From Rhabditoides inermis (lineage: Eukaryota > Nematoda > Chromadorea > Rhabditida > Rhabditidae), in contig CAWZYM010000190.1 in assembly GCA_963966185.1 (NCBI GenBank), positions 407,001 to 471,000 of the forward strand: a DNA stretch of 64,000 nt, in the 5' to 3' direction. Positions 30,161-43,098 of the stretch are shown one piece after another; the first letter of the stretch is position 1, and the number at the start of each line of letters is the position of its first letter. The notes beneath the pieces are model-generated. The model did no database searches and was not told where the DNA came from. It saw nothing but the letters and a program-made list of their open reading frames with translations. Made by a program: the position numbers and the translations under genes.

Positions 30161-31399
30161 TGATTTGTATTTAATTTGAATTTTCCAATCCAGTACGACA
30201 AAGTATGCATCATTTGCATGTCAGGGAGAGAGAATGGAGTGCTGCGAACAAACTGGAAAGCGGGTTGGTGAAACGGATCACTTTATTTTCTACGGGCAGG
30301 AGTGGTCTGAATAAGTTTGTGATTTGTATTTAATTTGAATTTTCCAACCCAGTACGACAAAGTAAGCATCATTTGCATGTCCGGGAGAGAGAATGGAGTG
30401 CTGCGAACAAACTGGAAAGCGGGTTGGTGAAACTGATCACTTTATTTTATACGGGCAGGAGTGGTCTGAATAAGTTTGTGAATTGTATTTAATGTGAATT
30501 TTCCAATCCAGTACGACAAAGTAAGCATCATTTGCATGTCAGGGAGAGAGAATGGAGTGCTGCGAACAAACTGGAAAGCGGGTTTGTGAAACGGATCACT
30601 TTATTTTATACGGGCAGGAGTGGTCTGAATAAGTTTGTGATTTGTATTTAATTTGAATTTTCAATCCAGTACGACAAAGTAAGCATCATTTGCATGTCCG
30701 GGAGAGATAATGGAGTGCTGCGAACAAACTGGAAAGCGGGTTGGTGAAACGGATCACTTTATTTTATACGGGCAGGAGTGGTCTGAATAAGTTTGTGATT
30801 TGTATTTAATTTGAATTTTCCAATCCAGTACGACAAAGTAAGCATCATTTGCATGTCCGGGAGAGAGAATGGAGTGCCGCGAACAAACTGGAAAGCGGGT
30901 TGGAGAAACTGATCACTTTATTTTATACGGGCAGGAGTGGTCTGAATAAGTTTGTGATTTGTATTTAATTTGAATTTTCCAATCCAGTACGACAAAGTGA
31001 GCATCATTTGCATGTCCGGGAGAGAGAATGGAGTGCCGCGAACAAACTGGAAAGCGGGTTGGTGAAACTGATCACTTTATTTTATACGGGCAGGAGTGGT
31101 CTGAATAAGTTTGTGATTTGTATTTAATTTGAATTTTCCAATCCAGTACGACAAAGTAAGCATAATTTGCATGTCCGGGAGAGAGAATGGAGTGCTGCGA
31201 ACAAACTGGAAAGCGGGTTGGTGAAACGGATCACTTTATTTTATACGGGCAGGAGTGGTCTGAATAAGTTTGTGATTTGTATTTAATTTGAATTTTCCAA
31301 TCCAGTACGACAAAGTAAGCATCATTTGCATGTCAGGGAGAGAGAATGGAGTGCTGCGAACAAACTGGAAAACGGGTTGGTGAAACGGATCACTTTATT

Positions 31400-34300
31400 T
31401 TATACGGGCAGGAGTGGTCTGATTAAGTTTGTGATTTGTATTTAATTTGAATTTTCCAATCCAGTACGACAAAGTAAGCATCATTTGCATGTCCGGGAGA
31501 GAGAATGGAGTGCTGCGAACACACTGGAAAGCGGGTTGGTGAAACTGATCACTTTATTTTATACGGGCAGGAGTGGTCTGAATAAGTTTGTGATTTGTAT
31601 TTAATTTGAATTTTCCAATCCAGTACGACAAAGTAAGCATCATTTGCATGTCCGGGAGAGATAACGGAGTGCTGCGAACAAACTGGAAAGCGGGTTGGTG
31701 AAACTGATCACTTTATTTTATACGGGCAGGAGTGGTCTGAATAAGTTTGTGATTTGTATTTAATTTGAATTTTCCAATCCAGTACGACAAAGAAAGCATC
31801 ATTTGCATGTCAGGGAGAGAGAATGGAGTGCTGCGAACAAACTGGAAAGCGGGTTGGTGAAACGGATCACTTTATTTTATACGGGCAGGAGTGGTCTGAA
31901 TAAGTTTGTGATTTTTATTTAATTTGAATTTTCCAATCCAGTACGACAAAGTAAGCATCATTTGCATGTCCGGAAGAGATAATGGAGTGCCGCGAACAAA
32001 CTGGAAAGCGGGTTGGTGAAACTGATCACTTTATTTTATACGGGCAGGAGTGGTCTGAATAAGTTTGTGATTTGTATTTAATTTGAATTTTCCAATCCAG
32101 TACGACAAAGTAAGCATAATTTGCATGTCCGGGAGAGAGAATGGAGTGCTGCGAACAAACTGGAAAGCGGGTTGGTGAAACTGATCACTTTATTTTATAC
32201 GGGCAGGAGTGGTCTGAATAAGTTTGTGATTTGTTTTTAGTTTGAATTTTCCAATCCAGTACGACAAAGTAAGCATCATTTGCATGTCAGGGAGAGAGAA
32301 TGAAGTGCTGCGAACAAACTGGAAAGCGGGTTGGTGAAACGGATCACTTTATTTTATACGGGCAGGAGTGGTCTGAATAAGTTTGTGAATAGTATTTAAT
32401 TTGAATTTTCCAATCCAGTACGACAAAGTGAGCATCATTTGCATGTCAGGGAGAGAGAATGGAGTGCTGCGAACAAACTGGAAAGCGGGTTGGTGAAACG
32501 GATCACTTATTTTTATACGGGCAGTAGTGGTCTGAATAAGTTTGTGATTTGTATTTAATTTGAATTTTCCAATCCAGTACGACAAAGTAAGCATCATTTG
32601 CATGTCAGGGAGAGAGAATGGAGTGCTGCGAACAAACTGGAAAGCGGGTTAGTGAAACTGATCACTTTATTTTATACGAACAGGAGTGGTCTGAATAAGT
32701 TTGTGATTTGTATTTAATTTGAATTTTCCAATCCAGTACGACAAAGTAAGCATCATTTGCATGTCAGGGAGAGAGAATGGAGTGCTGCGAACAAACTGGA
32801 AAGCGGGTTGGTGAAACTGATCACTTTATTTTTATACGGGCAGGAGTGGTCTGAATAAGTTTGTGACTTGTATTTTATTTGAATTTTCCAATCCAGTACG
32901 ACAAAGTAAGCATCATTTGCATGTCCGAAAGAGATAATGGAGTGCTGCGAACAATCTGGAAAGCGAGTTGGTGAAACTGATCACTTTATTTTATACGGGC
33001 AGGAGTGGTCTGAATAAGTTTGTGAATTGTATTTAATTTGAATTTTCCAATCCAGTACGACAAAGTGAGCATCATTTGCATGTCAGGGAGAGAGAATGGA
33101 GTGCTGCGAACAAACTGGAAAGCGGGTTGGTGAAACGGATCACTTATTTTTATACGGGCAGTAGTGGTCTGAATAAGTTCGTGATTTGTATTTAATTTGA
33201 ATTTTCCAATCCAGTACGACAAAGTAAGCATCATTTGCATGTCAGGGAGAGAGAATGGAGTGCTGCGAACAAACTGGAAAGCGGGTTAGTGAAACGGATC
33301 ACTTATTTTTATACGGGCAGTAGTGGTCTGAATAAGTTCGTGATTTGTATTTAATTTGAATTTTCCAATCCAGTACGACAAAGTAAGCATCATTTGCATG
33401 TCAGGGAGAGAAAATGGAGTGCTGCAAACAAACTGGAAAGCGGGTTGGTGAAACGGATCATTTTATTTTATACGGGCAGGAGTGGTCTGAATAAGTTTGT
33501 GATTTGTATTTAATTTGAATTTTCCAATCCAGTACGACAAACTAAGCATCATTTGCATGTCCGGGAGAGAGAATGGAGTGCTGCGAACAAACTGGAAAGC
33601 GGGTTGGTGAAACGGATCATTTTATTTTATACGGGCAGGAGTGGTCTGAATAAGTTTGTGATTTGTAATTAATTTGAACTTTCCAATCCAGTACGACAAA
33701 GTAAACATCATTTGCATGTCAGGGAGAGAGAATGGAGTGCTGCGAACAAACTGGAAAGCGGGTTGGTGAAACTGATCACTTTATTTTTATACGGGCAGGA
33801 GTGGTCTGAATAAGTTTGTGACTTGTATTTTATTTGAATTTTCCAATCCAGTACGACAAAGTAAGCATCATTTGCATGTCCGGAAGAGATAATGGAGTGC
33901 TGCGAACAAACTTGAAAGCGAGTTGGTGAAACTGATCACTTTATTTTATACGGGCAGGAGTGGTCTGAATAAGTTTGTGATTTGTATTTAATTTGAATTT
34001 TCCAATCCAGTACGACAAAGTAAGCATAATTTGCATGTCCGGGAGAGAGAATGGAGTGCTGCGAACAAACTGGAAAGCGGGTTGGTGAAACTGATCACTT
34101 TATTTTATACGGGCAGGAGTGGTCTGAATAAGTTTGTGATTTGTATTTTATTTGAATTTTCCAATCCAGTACGACAAAGTAAGCATCATTTGCATGTCAG
34201 GGAGAGAAATTGGAGTGCTGCGAACAAACTGGAAAGCGGGTTGGTGTAACTGATCACTTTATTTTATACGGGCAGGAGTGGTCTGAATAAGTTTGTGATT

Positions 34301-37300
34301 TGTATTTAATTTGATTTTTCCAATCCAGTACGACAAAGTAAGCATCATTTGCATTTCAGGGAGAGAGAATGAAGTGCTGCGAACAAACTGGAAAGCGGGT
34401 TGGTGAAACTGATCACTTTATTTTATACGGGCAGGAGTGGTCTGAATAAGTTTGTGATTTGTATTTAATTTGAATTTTCCAATCCAGTACGACAAACTAA
34501 GCATCATTTGCATGTCCGGGAGAGAGAATGGAGTGCTGCGAACACACTGGAAAGCGGGTTGGTGAAACTGATCACTTTATTTTATACGGGCAGGAGTGGT
34601 CTGAATAAGTTTGTGATTTGTATTTAATTTGAATTTTCCAATCCAGTACGACAAAGTAAGCATCATTTGCATGTCCGGGAGAGATAACGGAGTGCTGCGA
34701 ACAAACTGGAAAGCGGGTTGGTGAAACTGATCACTTTATTTTATACGGGCAGGAGTGGTCTGAATAAGATTGTGATTTGTATTTAATTTGAATTTTCCAA
34801 TCCAGTACGACAAAGAAAGCATCATTTGCATGTCAGGGAGAGAGAATGGAGTGCTGCGAACAAACTGGAAAGCGGGTTGGTGAAACGGATCACTTTATTT
34901 TATACGGGCAGGAGTGGTCTGAATAAGTTTGTGATTTGTATTTAATTTGAATTTTCCAATCCAGTACGACAAAGTAAGCATCATTTGCATGTCCGGAAGA
35001 GATAATGGAGTGCCGCGAACAAACTGGAAAGCGGGTTGGTGAAACTGATCACTTTATTTTATACGGGCAGGAGTGGTCTGAATAAGTTTGTGATTTGTAT
35101 TTAATTTGAATTTTCCAATCCAGTACGACAAAGTAAGCATAATTTGCATGTCCGGGAGAGAGAATGGAGTGCTGCGAACAAACTGGAAAGCGGGTTGGTG
35201 AAACTGATCACTTTATTTTATACGGGCAGGAGTGGTCTGAATAAGTTTGTGATTTGTTTTTAGTTTGAATTTTCCAATCCAGTACGACAAAGTAAGCATC
35301 ATTTGCATGTCAGGGAGAGAGAATGAAGTGCTGCGAACAAACTGGAAAGCGGGTTGGTGAAACGGATCACTTTATTTTATACGGGCAGGAGTGGTCTGAA
35401 TAAGTTTGTGAATAGTATTTAATTTGAATTTTCCAATCCAGTACGACAAAGTGAGCATCATTTGCATGTCAGGGAGAGAGAATGGAGTGCTGCGAACAAA
35501 CTGGAAAGCGGGTTGGTGAAACGGATCACTTATTTTTATACGGGCAGTAGTGGTCTGAATAAGTTTGTGATTTGTATTTAATTTGAATTTTCCAATCCAG
35601 TACGACAAAGTAAGCATCATTTGCATGTCAGGGAGAGAGAATGGAGTGCTGCGAACAAACTGGAAAGCGGGTTAGTGAAACTGATCACTTTATTTTATAC
35701 GAACAGGAGTGGTCTGAATAAGTTTGTGATTTGTATTTAATTTGAATTTTCCAATCCAGTACGACAAAGTAAGCATCATTTGCATGTCAGGGAGAGAGAA
35801 TGGAGTGCTGCGAACAAACTGGAAAGCGGGTTGGTGAAACTGATCACTTTATTTTTATACGGGCAGGAGTGGTCTGAATAAGTTTGTGACTTGTATTTTA
35901 TTTGAATTTTCCAATCCAGTACGACAAAGTAAGCATCATTTGCATGTCCGAAAGAGATAATGGAGTGCTGCGAACAATCTGGAAAGCGAGTTGGTGAAAC
36001 TGATCACTTTATTTTATACGGGCAGGAGTGGTCTGAATAAGTTTGTGAATTGTATTTAATTTGAATTTTCCAATCCAGTACGACAAAGTGAGCATCATTT
36101 GCATGTCAGGGAGAGAGAATGGAGTGCTGCGAACAAACTGGAAAGCGGGTTGGTGAAACGGATCACTTATTTTTATACGGGCAGTAGTGGTCTGAATAAG
36201 TTCGTGATTTGTATTTAATTTGAATTTTCCAATCCAGTACGACAAAGTAAGCATCATTTGCATGTCAGGGAGAGAGAATGGAGTGCTGCGAACAAACTGG
36301 AAAGCGGGTTAGTGAAACGGATCACTTATTTTTATACGGGCAGTAGTGGTCTGAATAAGTTCGTGATTTGTATTTAATTTGAATTTTCCAATCCAGTACG
36401 ACAAAGTAAGCATCATTTGCATGTCAGGGAGAGAAAATGGAGTGCTGCAAACAAACTGGAAAGCGGGTTGGTGAAACGGATCATTTTATTTTATACGGGC
36501 AGGAGTGGTCTGAATAAGTTTGTGATTTGTATTTAATTTGAATTTTCCAATCCAGTACGACAAACTAAGCATCATTTGCATGTCCGGGAGAGAGAATGGA
36601 GTGCTGCGAACAAACTGGAAAGCGGGTTGGTGAAACGGATCATTTTATTTTATACGGGCAGGAGTGGTCTGAATAAGTTTGTGATTTGTAATTAATTTGA
36701 ACTTTCCAATCCAGTACGACAAAGTAAACATCATTTGCATGTCAGGGAGAGAGAATGGAGTGCTGCGAACAAACTGGAAAGCGGGTTGGTGAAACTGATC
36801 ACTTTATTTTTATACGGGCAGGAGTGGTCTGAATAAGTTTGTGACTTGTATTTTATTTGAATTTTCCAATCCAGTACGACAAAGTAAGCATCATTTGCAT
36901 GTCCGGAAGAGATAATGGAGTGCTGCGAACAAACTTGAAAGCGAGTTGGTGAAACTGATCACTTTATTTTATACGGGCAGGAGTGGTCTGAATAAGTTTG
37001 TGATTTGTATTTAATTTGAATTTTCCAATCCAGTACGACAAAGTAAGCATAATTTGCATGTCCGGGAGAGAGAATGGAGTGCTGCGAACAAACTGGAAAG
37101 CGGGTTGGTGAAACTGATCACTTTATTTTATACGGGCAGGAGTGGTCTGAATAAGTTTGTGATTTGTATTTTATTTGAATTTTCCAATCCAGTACGACAA
37201 AGTAAGCATCATTTGCATGTCAGGGAGAGAAATTGGAGTGCTGCGAACAAACTGGAAAGCGGGTTGGTGTAACTGATCACTTTATTTTATACGGGCAGGA

Positions 37301-37480
37301 GTGGTCTGAATAAGTTTGTGATTTGTATTTAATTTGATTTTTCCAATCCAGTACGACAAAGTAAGCATCATTTGCATTTCAGGGAGAGAGAATGAAGTGC
37401 TGCGAACAAACTGGAAAGCGGGTTGGTGAAACTGATCACTTTATTTTATACGGGCAGGAGTGGTCTGAATAAGTTTGTGA
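31400..37480 (+). repeat. 3,023-bp higher-order duplication with a third, truncated copy at the array edge
   Basis: Markers at 32,349, 32,986 and 34,031 recur at 35,372, 36,009 and 37,054, all offset by 3,023 bp (about 19 monomers). The private GCGAACACACTGG change near 31,518 recurs at 34,541 and again at about 39,949. The third copy runs to 41,125, where the array is cut. Nineteen-monomer blocks with the same rare variants point to recent block duplication at this edge of the array. Confidence 0.8.
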
Positions 37481-40400
37481 TTTGTATTTTATTTTATTTT
37501 TCCAATCCAGTACGACAAAGTAAGCATCATTTGCATTTCAGGGAGAGAGAATGGAGTGCTGCGAACAAACTGGAAAGCGGGTTGGTGAAACGGATCACTT
37601 TATTTTATACGGGCAGGAGTGGTCTGAATAAGTTTGTGATTTGTATTTAATTTGAATTTTCCAATCCAGTACGACAAAGTAAGCATCATTTGCATGTCAG
37701 GGAGAGAGAATGGAGTGCTGCGAACAAACTGGAAAGCGGGTTGGTGAAACGGATCACTTTATTTTATACGGGCAGGAGTGGTCTGAATAAGTTTGTGATT
37801 TGTATTTAATTTGAATTTTCCAATCCAGTACGACAAAGTAAGCATCATTTGCATGTCAGGGAGAGAGAATGGAGTGCTGCGAACAAACTGGAAAGCGGGT
37901 TGGTGAAACGGATCACTTTATTTTATACGGGCAGGAGTGGTCTGAATAAGTTTGTGAATTGTATTTAATTTGAATTTTCCAATCCAGTACGACAAAGTAA
38001 GCATCATTTGCATGTCAGGGAGAGAGAATGGAGTGCTGCGAACAAACTGGAAAGCGGGTTGGTGAAACGGATCACTTTAGTTTATACGAACAGGAGTAGT
38101 CTGAATAAGTTTGTGATTTGTATTTAATTTGAATTTTCCAATCCAGTACGACAAAGTAAGCATAATTTGCATGTCCGGGAGAGAGAATGGAGTGCTGCGA
38201 ACAAACTGGAAAGCGGGTTGGTGAAACGGATCACTTTATTTTATACGGGCAGGAGTGGTTTGAATAAGTTTGTGATTTGTATTTAATTTGAATTTTCCAA
38301 TCCAGTACGACAAAGTTAGCATCATTTGCATGTCAGGGAGAGAGAATGGAGTGCTGCGAACAAACTGGAAAGCGGGTTGGTGAAACGGATCACTTTATTT
38401 TCTACGGGCAGGAGTGGTCTGAATAAGTTTGTGATTTGTATTTAATTTGAATTTTCCAATCCAGTACGACAAAGTAAGCATAATTTGCATGTCCGGGAGA
38501 GAGAATGGAGTGCTGCGAACAAACTGGAAAGCGGGTTGGTGAAACGGATCACTTTATTTTATACGGGCAGGAGTGGTCTGAATAAGTTTGTGATTTGTAT
38601 TTAATTTGAATTTTCCAATCCAGTACGACAAAGTAAGCATCATTTGCATGTCAGGGAGAGAGAATGGAGTGCTGCGAACAAACTGGAAAGCGGGTTGGTG
38701 AAACTGATCACTTTATTTTCTACGGGCAGGAGTGGTCTGAATAAGTTTGTGATTTGTATTTAATTTGAATTTTCCAACCCAGTACGACAAAGTGAGCATC
38801 ATTTGCATGTCCGGGAGAGAGAATGGAGTGCCGCGAACAAACTGGAAAGCGGGTTGGTGAAACTGATCACTTTATTTTATACGGGCAGGAGTGGTCTGAA
38901 TAAGTTTGTGATTTGTATTTAATTTGAATTTTCCAATCCAGTACGACAAAGTAAGCATCATTTGCATGTCAGGGAGAGAGAATGGGGTGCTGCGAACAAA
39001 CTGGAAAGCGGGTTGGTGAAACGGATCACTTTATTTTATACGGGCAGGAGTGGTCTGAATAAGTTTGTGATTTGTATTTAATTTGAATTTTCCAATCCAG
39101 TACGACAAAGTAAGCATCATTTGCATGTCCGGGAGAGAGAATGGAGTGCCGCGAACAAACTGGAAAGCGGGTTGGTGAAACTGATCACTTTATTTTATAC
39201 GGGCAGGAGTGGTCTGAATAAGTTTGTGATTTGTATTCTATTTGAATTTTCCAATCCAGTACGACAAAGTGAGCATCATTTGCATGTCCGGGAGAGAGAA
39301 TGGAGTGCCGCGAACAAACTGGAAAGCGGGTTGGTGAAACTGATCACTTTATTTTATACGGGCAGGAGTGGTCTGAATAAGTTTGTGATTTGTATTTAAT
39401 TTGAATTTTCCAATCCAGTACGACAAAGTAAGCATAATTTGCATGTCCGGGAGAAAGAATGGAGTGCTGCGAACAAACTGGAAAGCGGGTTGGTGAAACG
39501 GATCACTTTATTTTATACGGGCAGGAGTGGTCTGAATAAGTTTGTGATTTGTATTTAATTTGAATTTTCCAATCCAGTACGACAAAGTAAGCATAATTTG
39601 CATGTCCGGGAGAGAGAATGGAGTGCTGCGAACAAACTGGAAAGCGGGTTGGTGAAACGGATCACTTTATTTTATACGGGCAGGAGTGGTCTGAATAAGT
39701 TTGTGATTTGTATTTAATTTGAATTTTCCAATCCAGTACGACAAAGTAAGCATCATTTGCATGTCAGGGAGAGAGAATGGAGTGCTGCGAACAAACTGGA
39801 AAACGGGTTGGTGAAACGGATCACTTTATTTTATACGGGCAGGAGTGGTCTGATTAAGTTTGTGATTTGTATTTAATTTGAATTTTCCAATCCAGTACGA
39901 CAAAGTAAGCATCATTTGCATGTCCGGGAGAGAGAATGGAGTGCTGCGAACACACTGGAAAGCGGGTTGGTGAAACTGATCACTTTATTTTATACGGGCA
40001 GGAGTGGTCTGAATAAGTTTGTGATTTGTATTTAATTTGAATTTTCCAATCCAGTACGACAAAGTAAGCATCATTTGCATGTCCGGGAGAGATAACGGAG
40101 TGCTGCGAACAAACTGGAAGCGGGTTGGTGAAACTGATCACTTTATTTTATACGGGCAGGAGTGGTCTGAATAAGTTTGTGATTTGTATTTAATTTGAAT
40201 TTTCCAATCCAGTACGACAAAGAAAGCATCATTTGCATGTCAGGGAGAGAGAATGGAGTGCTGCGAACAAACTGGAAAGCGGGTTGGTGAAACGGATCAC
40301 TTTATTTTATACGGGCAGGAGTGGTCTGAATAAGTTTGTGATTTGTATTTAATTTGAATTTTCCAATCCAGTACGACAAAGTAAGCATCATTTGCATGTC

Positions 40401-41125
40401 CGGGAGAGATAATGGAGTGCTGCGAACAAACTGGAAAGCGGGTTGGGGAAACTGATCACTTTATTTTATACGGGCAGGAGTGGTCTGAATAAGTTTGTGA
40501 TTTGTATTTAATTTGAATTTTCCAATCCAGTACGACAAAGTAAGCATAATTTGCATGTCCGGGAGAGAGAATGGAGTGCTGCGAACAAACTGGAAAGCGG
40601 GTTGGTGAAACTGATCACTTTATTTTATACGGGCAGGAGTGGTCTGAATAAGTTTGTGATTTGTTTTTAGTTTGAATTTTCCAATCCAGTACGACAAAGT
40701 AAGCATCATTTGCATGTCAGGGAGAGAGAATGAAGTGCTGCGAACAAACTGGAAAGCGGGTTGGTGAAACGGATCACTTTATTTTATACGGGCAGGAGTG
40801 GTCTGAATAAGTTTGTGAATAGTATTTAATTTGAATTTTCCAATCCAGTACGACAAAGTGAGCATCATTTGCATGTCAGGGAGAGAGAATGGAGTGCTGC
40901 GAACAAACTGGAAAGCGGGTTGGTGAAACGGATCACTTATTTTTATACGGGCAGTAGTGGTCTGAATAAGTTTGTGATTTGTATTTAATTTGAATTTTCC
41001 AATCCAGTACGACAAAGTAAGCATCATTTGCATGTCAGGGAGAGAGAATGGAGTGCTGCGAACAAACTGGAAAGCGGGTTAGTGAAACTTATCACTTTAT
41101 TTTATACGAACAGGAGTGGTCTGAA

Positions 41126-43097
41126 TCGCCCCGGCTGGGGCTATATAAAATTTGCTATGGTCCTTGTTTGTTTGTCTGTCCGGGCACGCAGCTCAGTGAC
41201 CATTGCACCATCGAAGTTCATACTGTAAACTTAACATTGTTCTTGTTACCGCATGCAATCGTGTCTTTTTCATAAGCTTACCTCTACTTACCGTATGACT
41301 TTACTAAGAACTTGACATAGCCTGAAAAACTTTTCACCCATATGCTCAGTCCATGTTTCAAGATACGGGTCTCATACTCTAAACTTAAAATTGGCACACT
41401 ATATTGACTTGACACACGTCACTAGAACTCATTCCGATAACTCCTTATATGGGTTTATATAGAATTTCCAAAATTTCAGAGGAACATAACTCAAGACTGA
41501 AGAGACATTTCACACTCAAACTACAAACTTAAGATCAACTAATCACTCTTAACAGACACACGTTAACATAGGTTCCTATCTCATTTCCTTAAATGAGTTC
41601 ACTAACAACTCGGTCCACTTCTATGTAAACCTACCTTCAAACTTCATATTTTTTCATGAAACTTGCACAGTAACATGAAACACGCGTGTTATTTACAGTT
41701 TTACAGTTTCATTTCGAAAAAACAGTTCAAAAAAGTTTTACAGCAATTTTCATTTTCTGACAGGATCAATCACGTAAGATGCAAAACGCAAAAACCTTGA
41801 ATATCTTTGTTTGTTTTGAAGACTAAAAATTCAAACTTCAGCTGATGATAGAAGACACTTGGCCGTTCACACCATTTCAATTTCAAATGAAATACTCATT
41901 CCGTTTTCAAAATATGAATATTCAAATTTTCGTAGAAATTTTACATTTTTGATCATAACTTCTTTCGTTTTCAATACTAATTTTTCAAATTTTTATGGTA
42001 GATCACTCTCTTTGACACAATCAACACAAACACGTATGCTCAACTCTATTACTGAAAATAAAAATCATATTTCATGATTCACTAGATCAACTACAATCCC
42101 TTACTATCTAAGAGTTGAGACCTGCATTTTGCAATTTAATTCATAACTCAAAAACTAATATTTAATGACAGAGATTCACATTTTTAGCTTCACTGTAGAA
42201 GGATTTGACTTTTTCAAAAAACCTCGATTTTCAACTAAATGTGGCTCATTTTTGCAGTTGAGCATATGACCGCTGACAGGATCAATCAGGTAAGATGCAA
42301 AACGTAAAATACAGTAGATCTAAGTTTCAACTTCTTAGAAAAACTATTTTTAATTCTCTCATTCATTTCACCAATGACACCTTAGGTCCAGAGTACCTGT
42401 CAGGTACCCTCACACCTGTCGTTGCTCACCTGTCACCTGAGATAAATTAGCATAAACATCAAATTTCACCTTAGAGACCCGTAACTTTCTTTCAGATGAG
42501 AGTTCACAACTGGATTTTGTTATTTATTTATCACTACCGTGACACCTTTATTCATTAATTAATTTAGATTTCTATATATTTTTTGAAATTTAATTAATAT
42601 TTAAAATTTCACCTTTTTACTCAGAAATAATCTAAAATGTATAACTCGGTTAGTTTTCAAGGTAGTGGACTCATACTTGGTACAGGTAACAAGTAAATAA
42701 ATACAAAATTTCAAGTTAACAAACTTACGTAAACAAGTAAACAAAAAAGTAAACAATTCCAAATCTCTTTATTTTGATATCTAATTAATACTAAACCTGC
42801 AGGAGAGTTCAAAGGTACTGTTTACAAGACAGGTAAACAAGTAAACAAAAATGTAAACAATTATAAAACTTGAGATTTCGAGGTTTGATGTGTACTAAAG
42901 CCATAGTACTCCGAAACTTGAGATTTCGATGTCTGATGTGTACTAGAGCCATAGTAGAGTTCAGATTTGAAATTTTGATGATTTGACGCGGAGAGGCGAG
43001 CGCGCCGAAGGCGCGCGAGCCTTGGAGCGCAGTGCGGCGGCGAAGCCGCCGCCACTAGCGGGCCGGAGGCGAGCGAAGCGAGCCTCCGGCCCGCTAG
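41126..43097 (+). mobile_element. Helitron-like non-autonomous unit A1 (about 2 kb)
   Basis: The unit starts with TCGCCCCGGCTGGGGC directly after the satellite base A at 41,125 and ends with CTAG at 43,094-43,097, followed by T. A TATATAAAA box lies about 15 bp inside the 5' end. Next come an AT-rich body, a GTAAACAA-rich segment (about 42,700-42,860) and a GC-rich hairpin cluster at the 3' end. Start TC, end CTAG, hairpin at the 3' end and insertion between A and T are the known marks of rolling-circle Helitrons. The unit contains no helicase or Rep frame, so it would be non-autonomous. It shares its body with A2-A5. The element family name is my inference. Confidence 0.6.
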
Positions 43098-43098
43098 T
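43054..43098. other. 3'-terminal hairpin of unit A1 (17-bp stem)
   Basis: The left arm ACTAGCGGGCCGGAGGC is the exact reverse complement of the right arm GCCTCCGGCCCGCTAGT, around an 11-nt loop GAGCGAAGCGA. Just upstream (from about 42,988) are two more perfect hairpins, GCGCGCC-GAA-GGCGCGC and GGCGGC-GAA-GCCGCC. The same set recurs in units B1, A2, A3 and A4. Confidence 0.9.

Larger units (their letters stand above)
1..41125 (+). repeat. 159-bp tandem satellite array (about 258 monomers)
   Basis: The same unit recurs head to tail from base 1 to 41,125. The landmark TTTTCCAATCCAG starts at 4, 168, 327 and 486, giving periods of 164, 159 and 159. Most monomers are 159 bp; a recurring 164-bp form carries a 5-bp slip (CATTTCATTTGCATG instead of CATTTGCATG). 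Conserved blocks include GGAGTGCTGCGAACAAACTG, GGTTGGTGAAACGGATCAC and CAGGAGTGGTCTGAATAAG. Monomers differ by a few substitutions and no other sequence interrupts the array. The left edge lies outside the window. The right edge is cut mid-monomer after GGTCTGAA, where a dispersed element begins. Such arrays are typical of centromeric, pericentromeric or subtelomeric heterochromatin, but nothing here fixes the chromosomal position. Short open frames on both strands (60-128 codons) are repeat by-products, not genes. Confidence 0.98.

Noticed and set aside
1..41125. CENP-B-box-like sequence TGGAAAGCGGG in each monomer
   Set aside because: It matches the right half of the box only with a one-base insertion, and the essential TTCG of the left half is absent. 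Not enough to claim a CENP-B site.
1..41125. CRISPR-like array
   Set aside because: The repeats are contiguous 159-bp units with no unique spacers.
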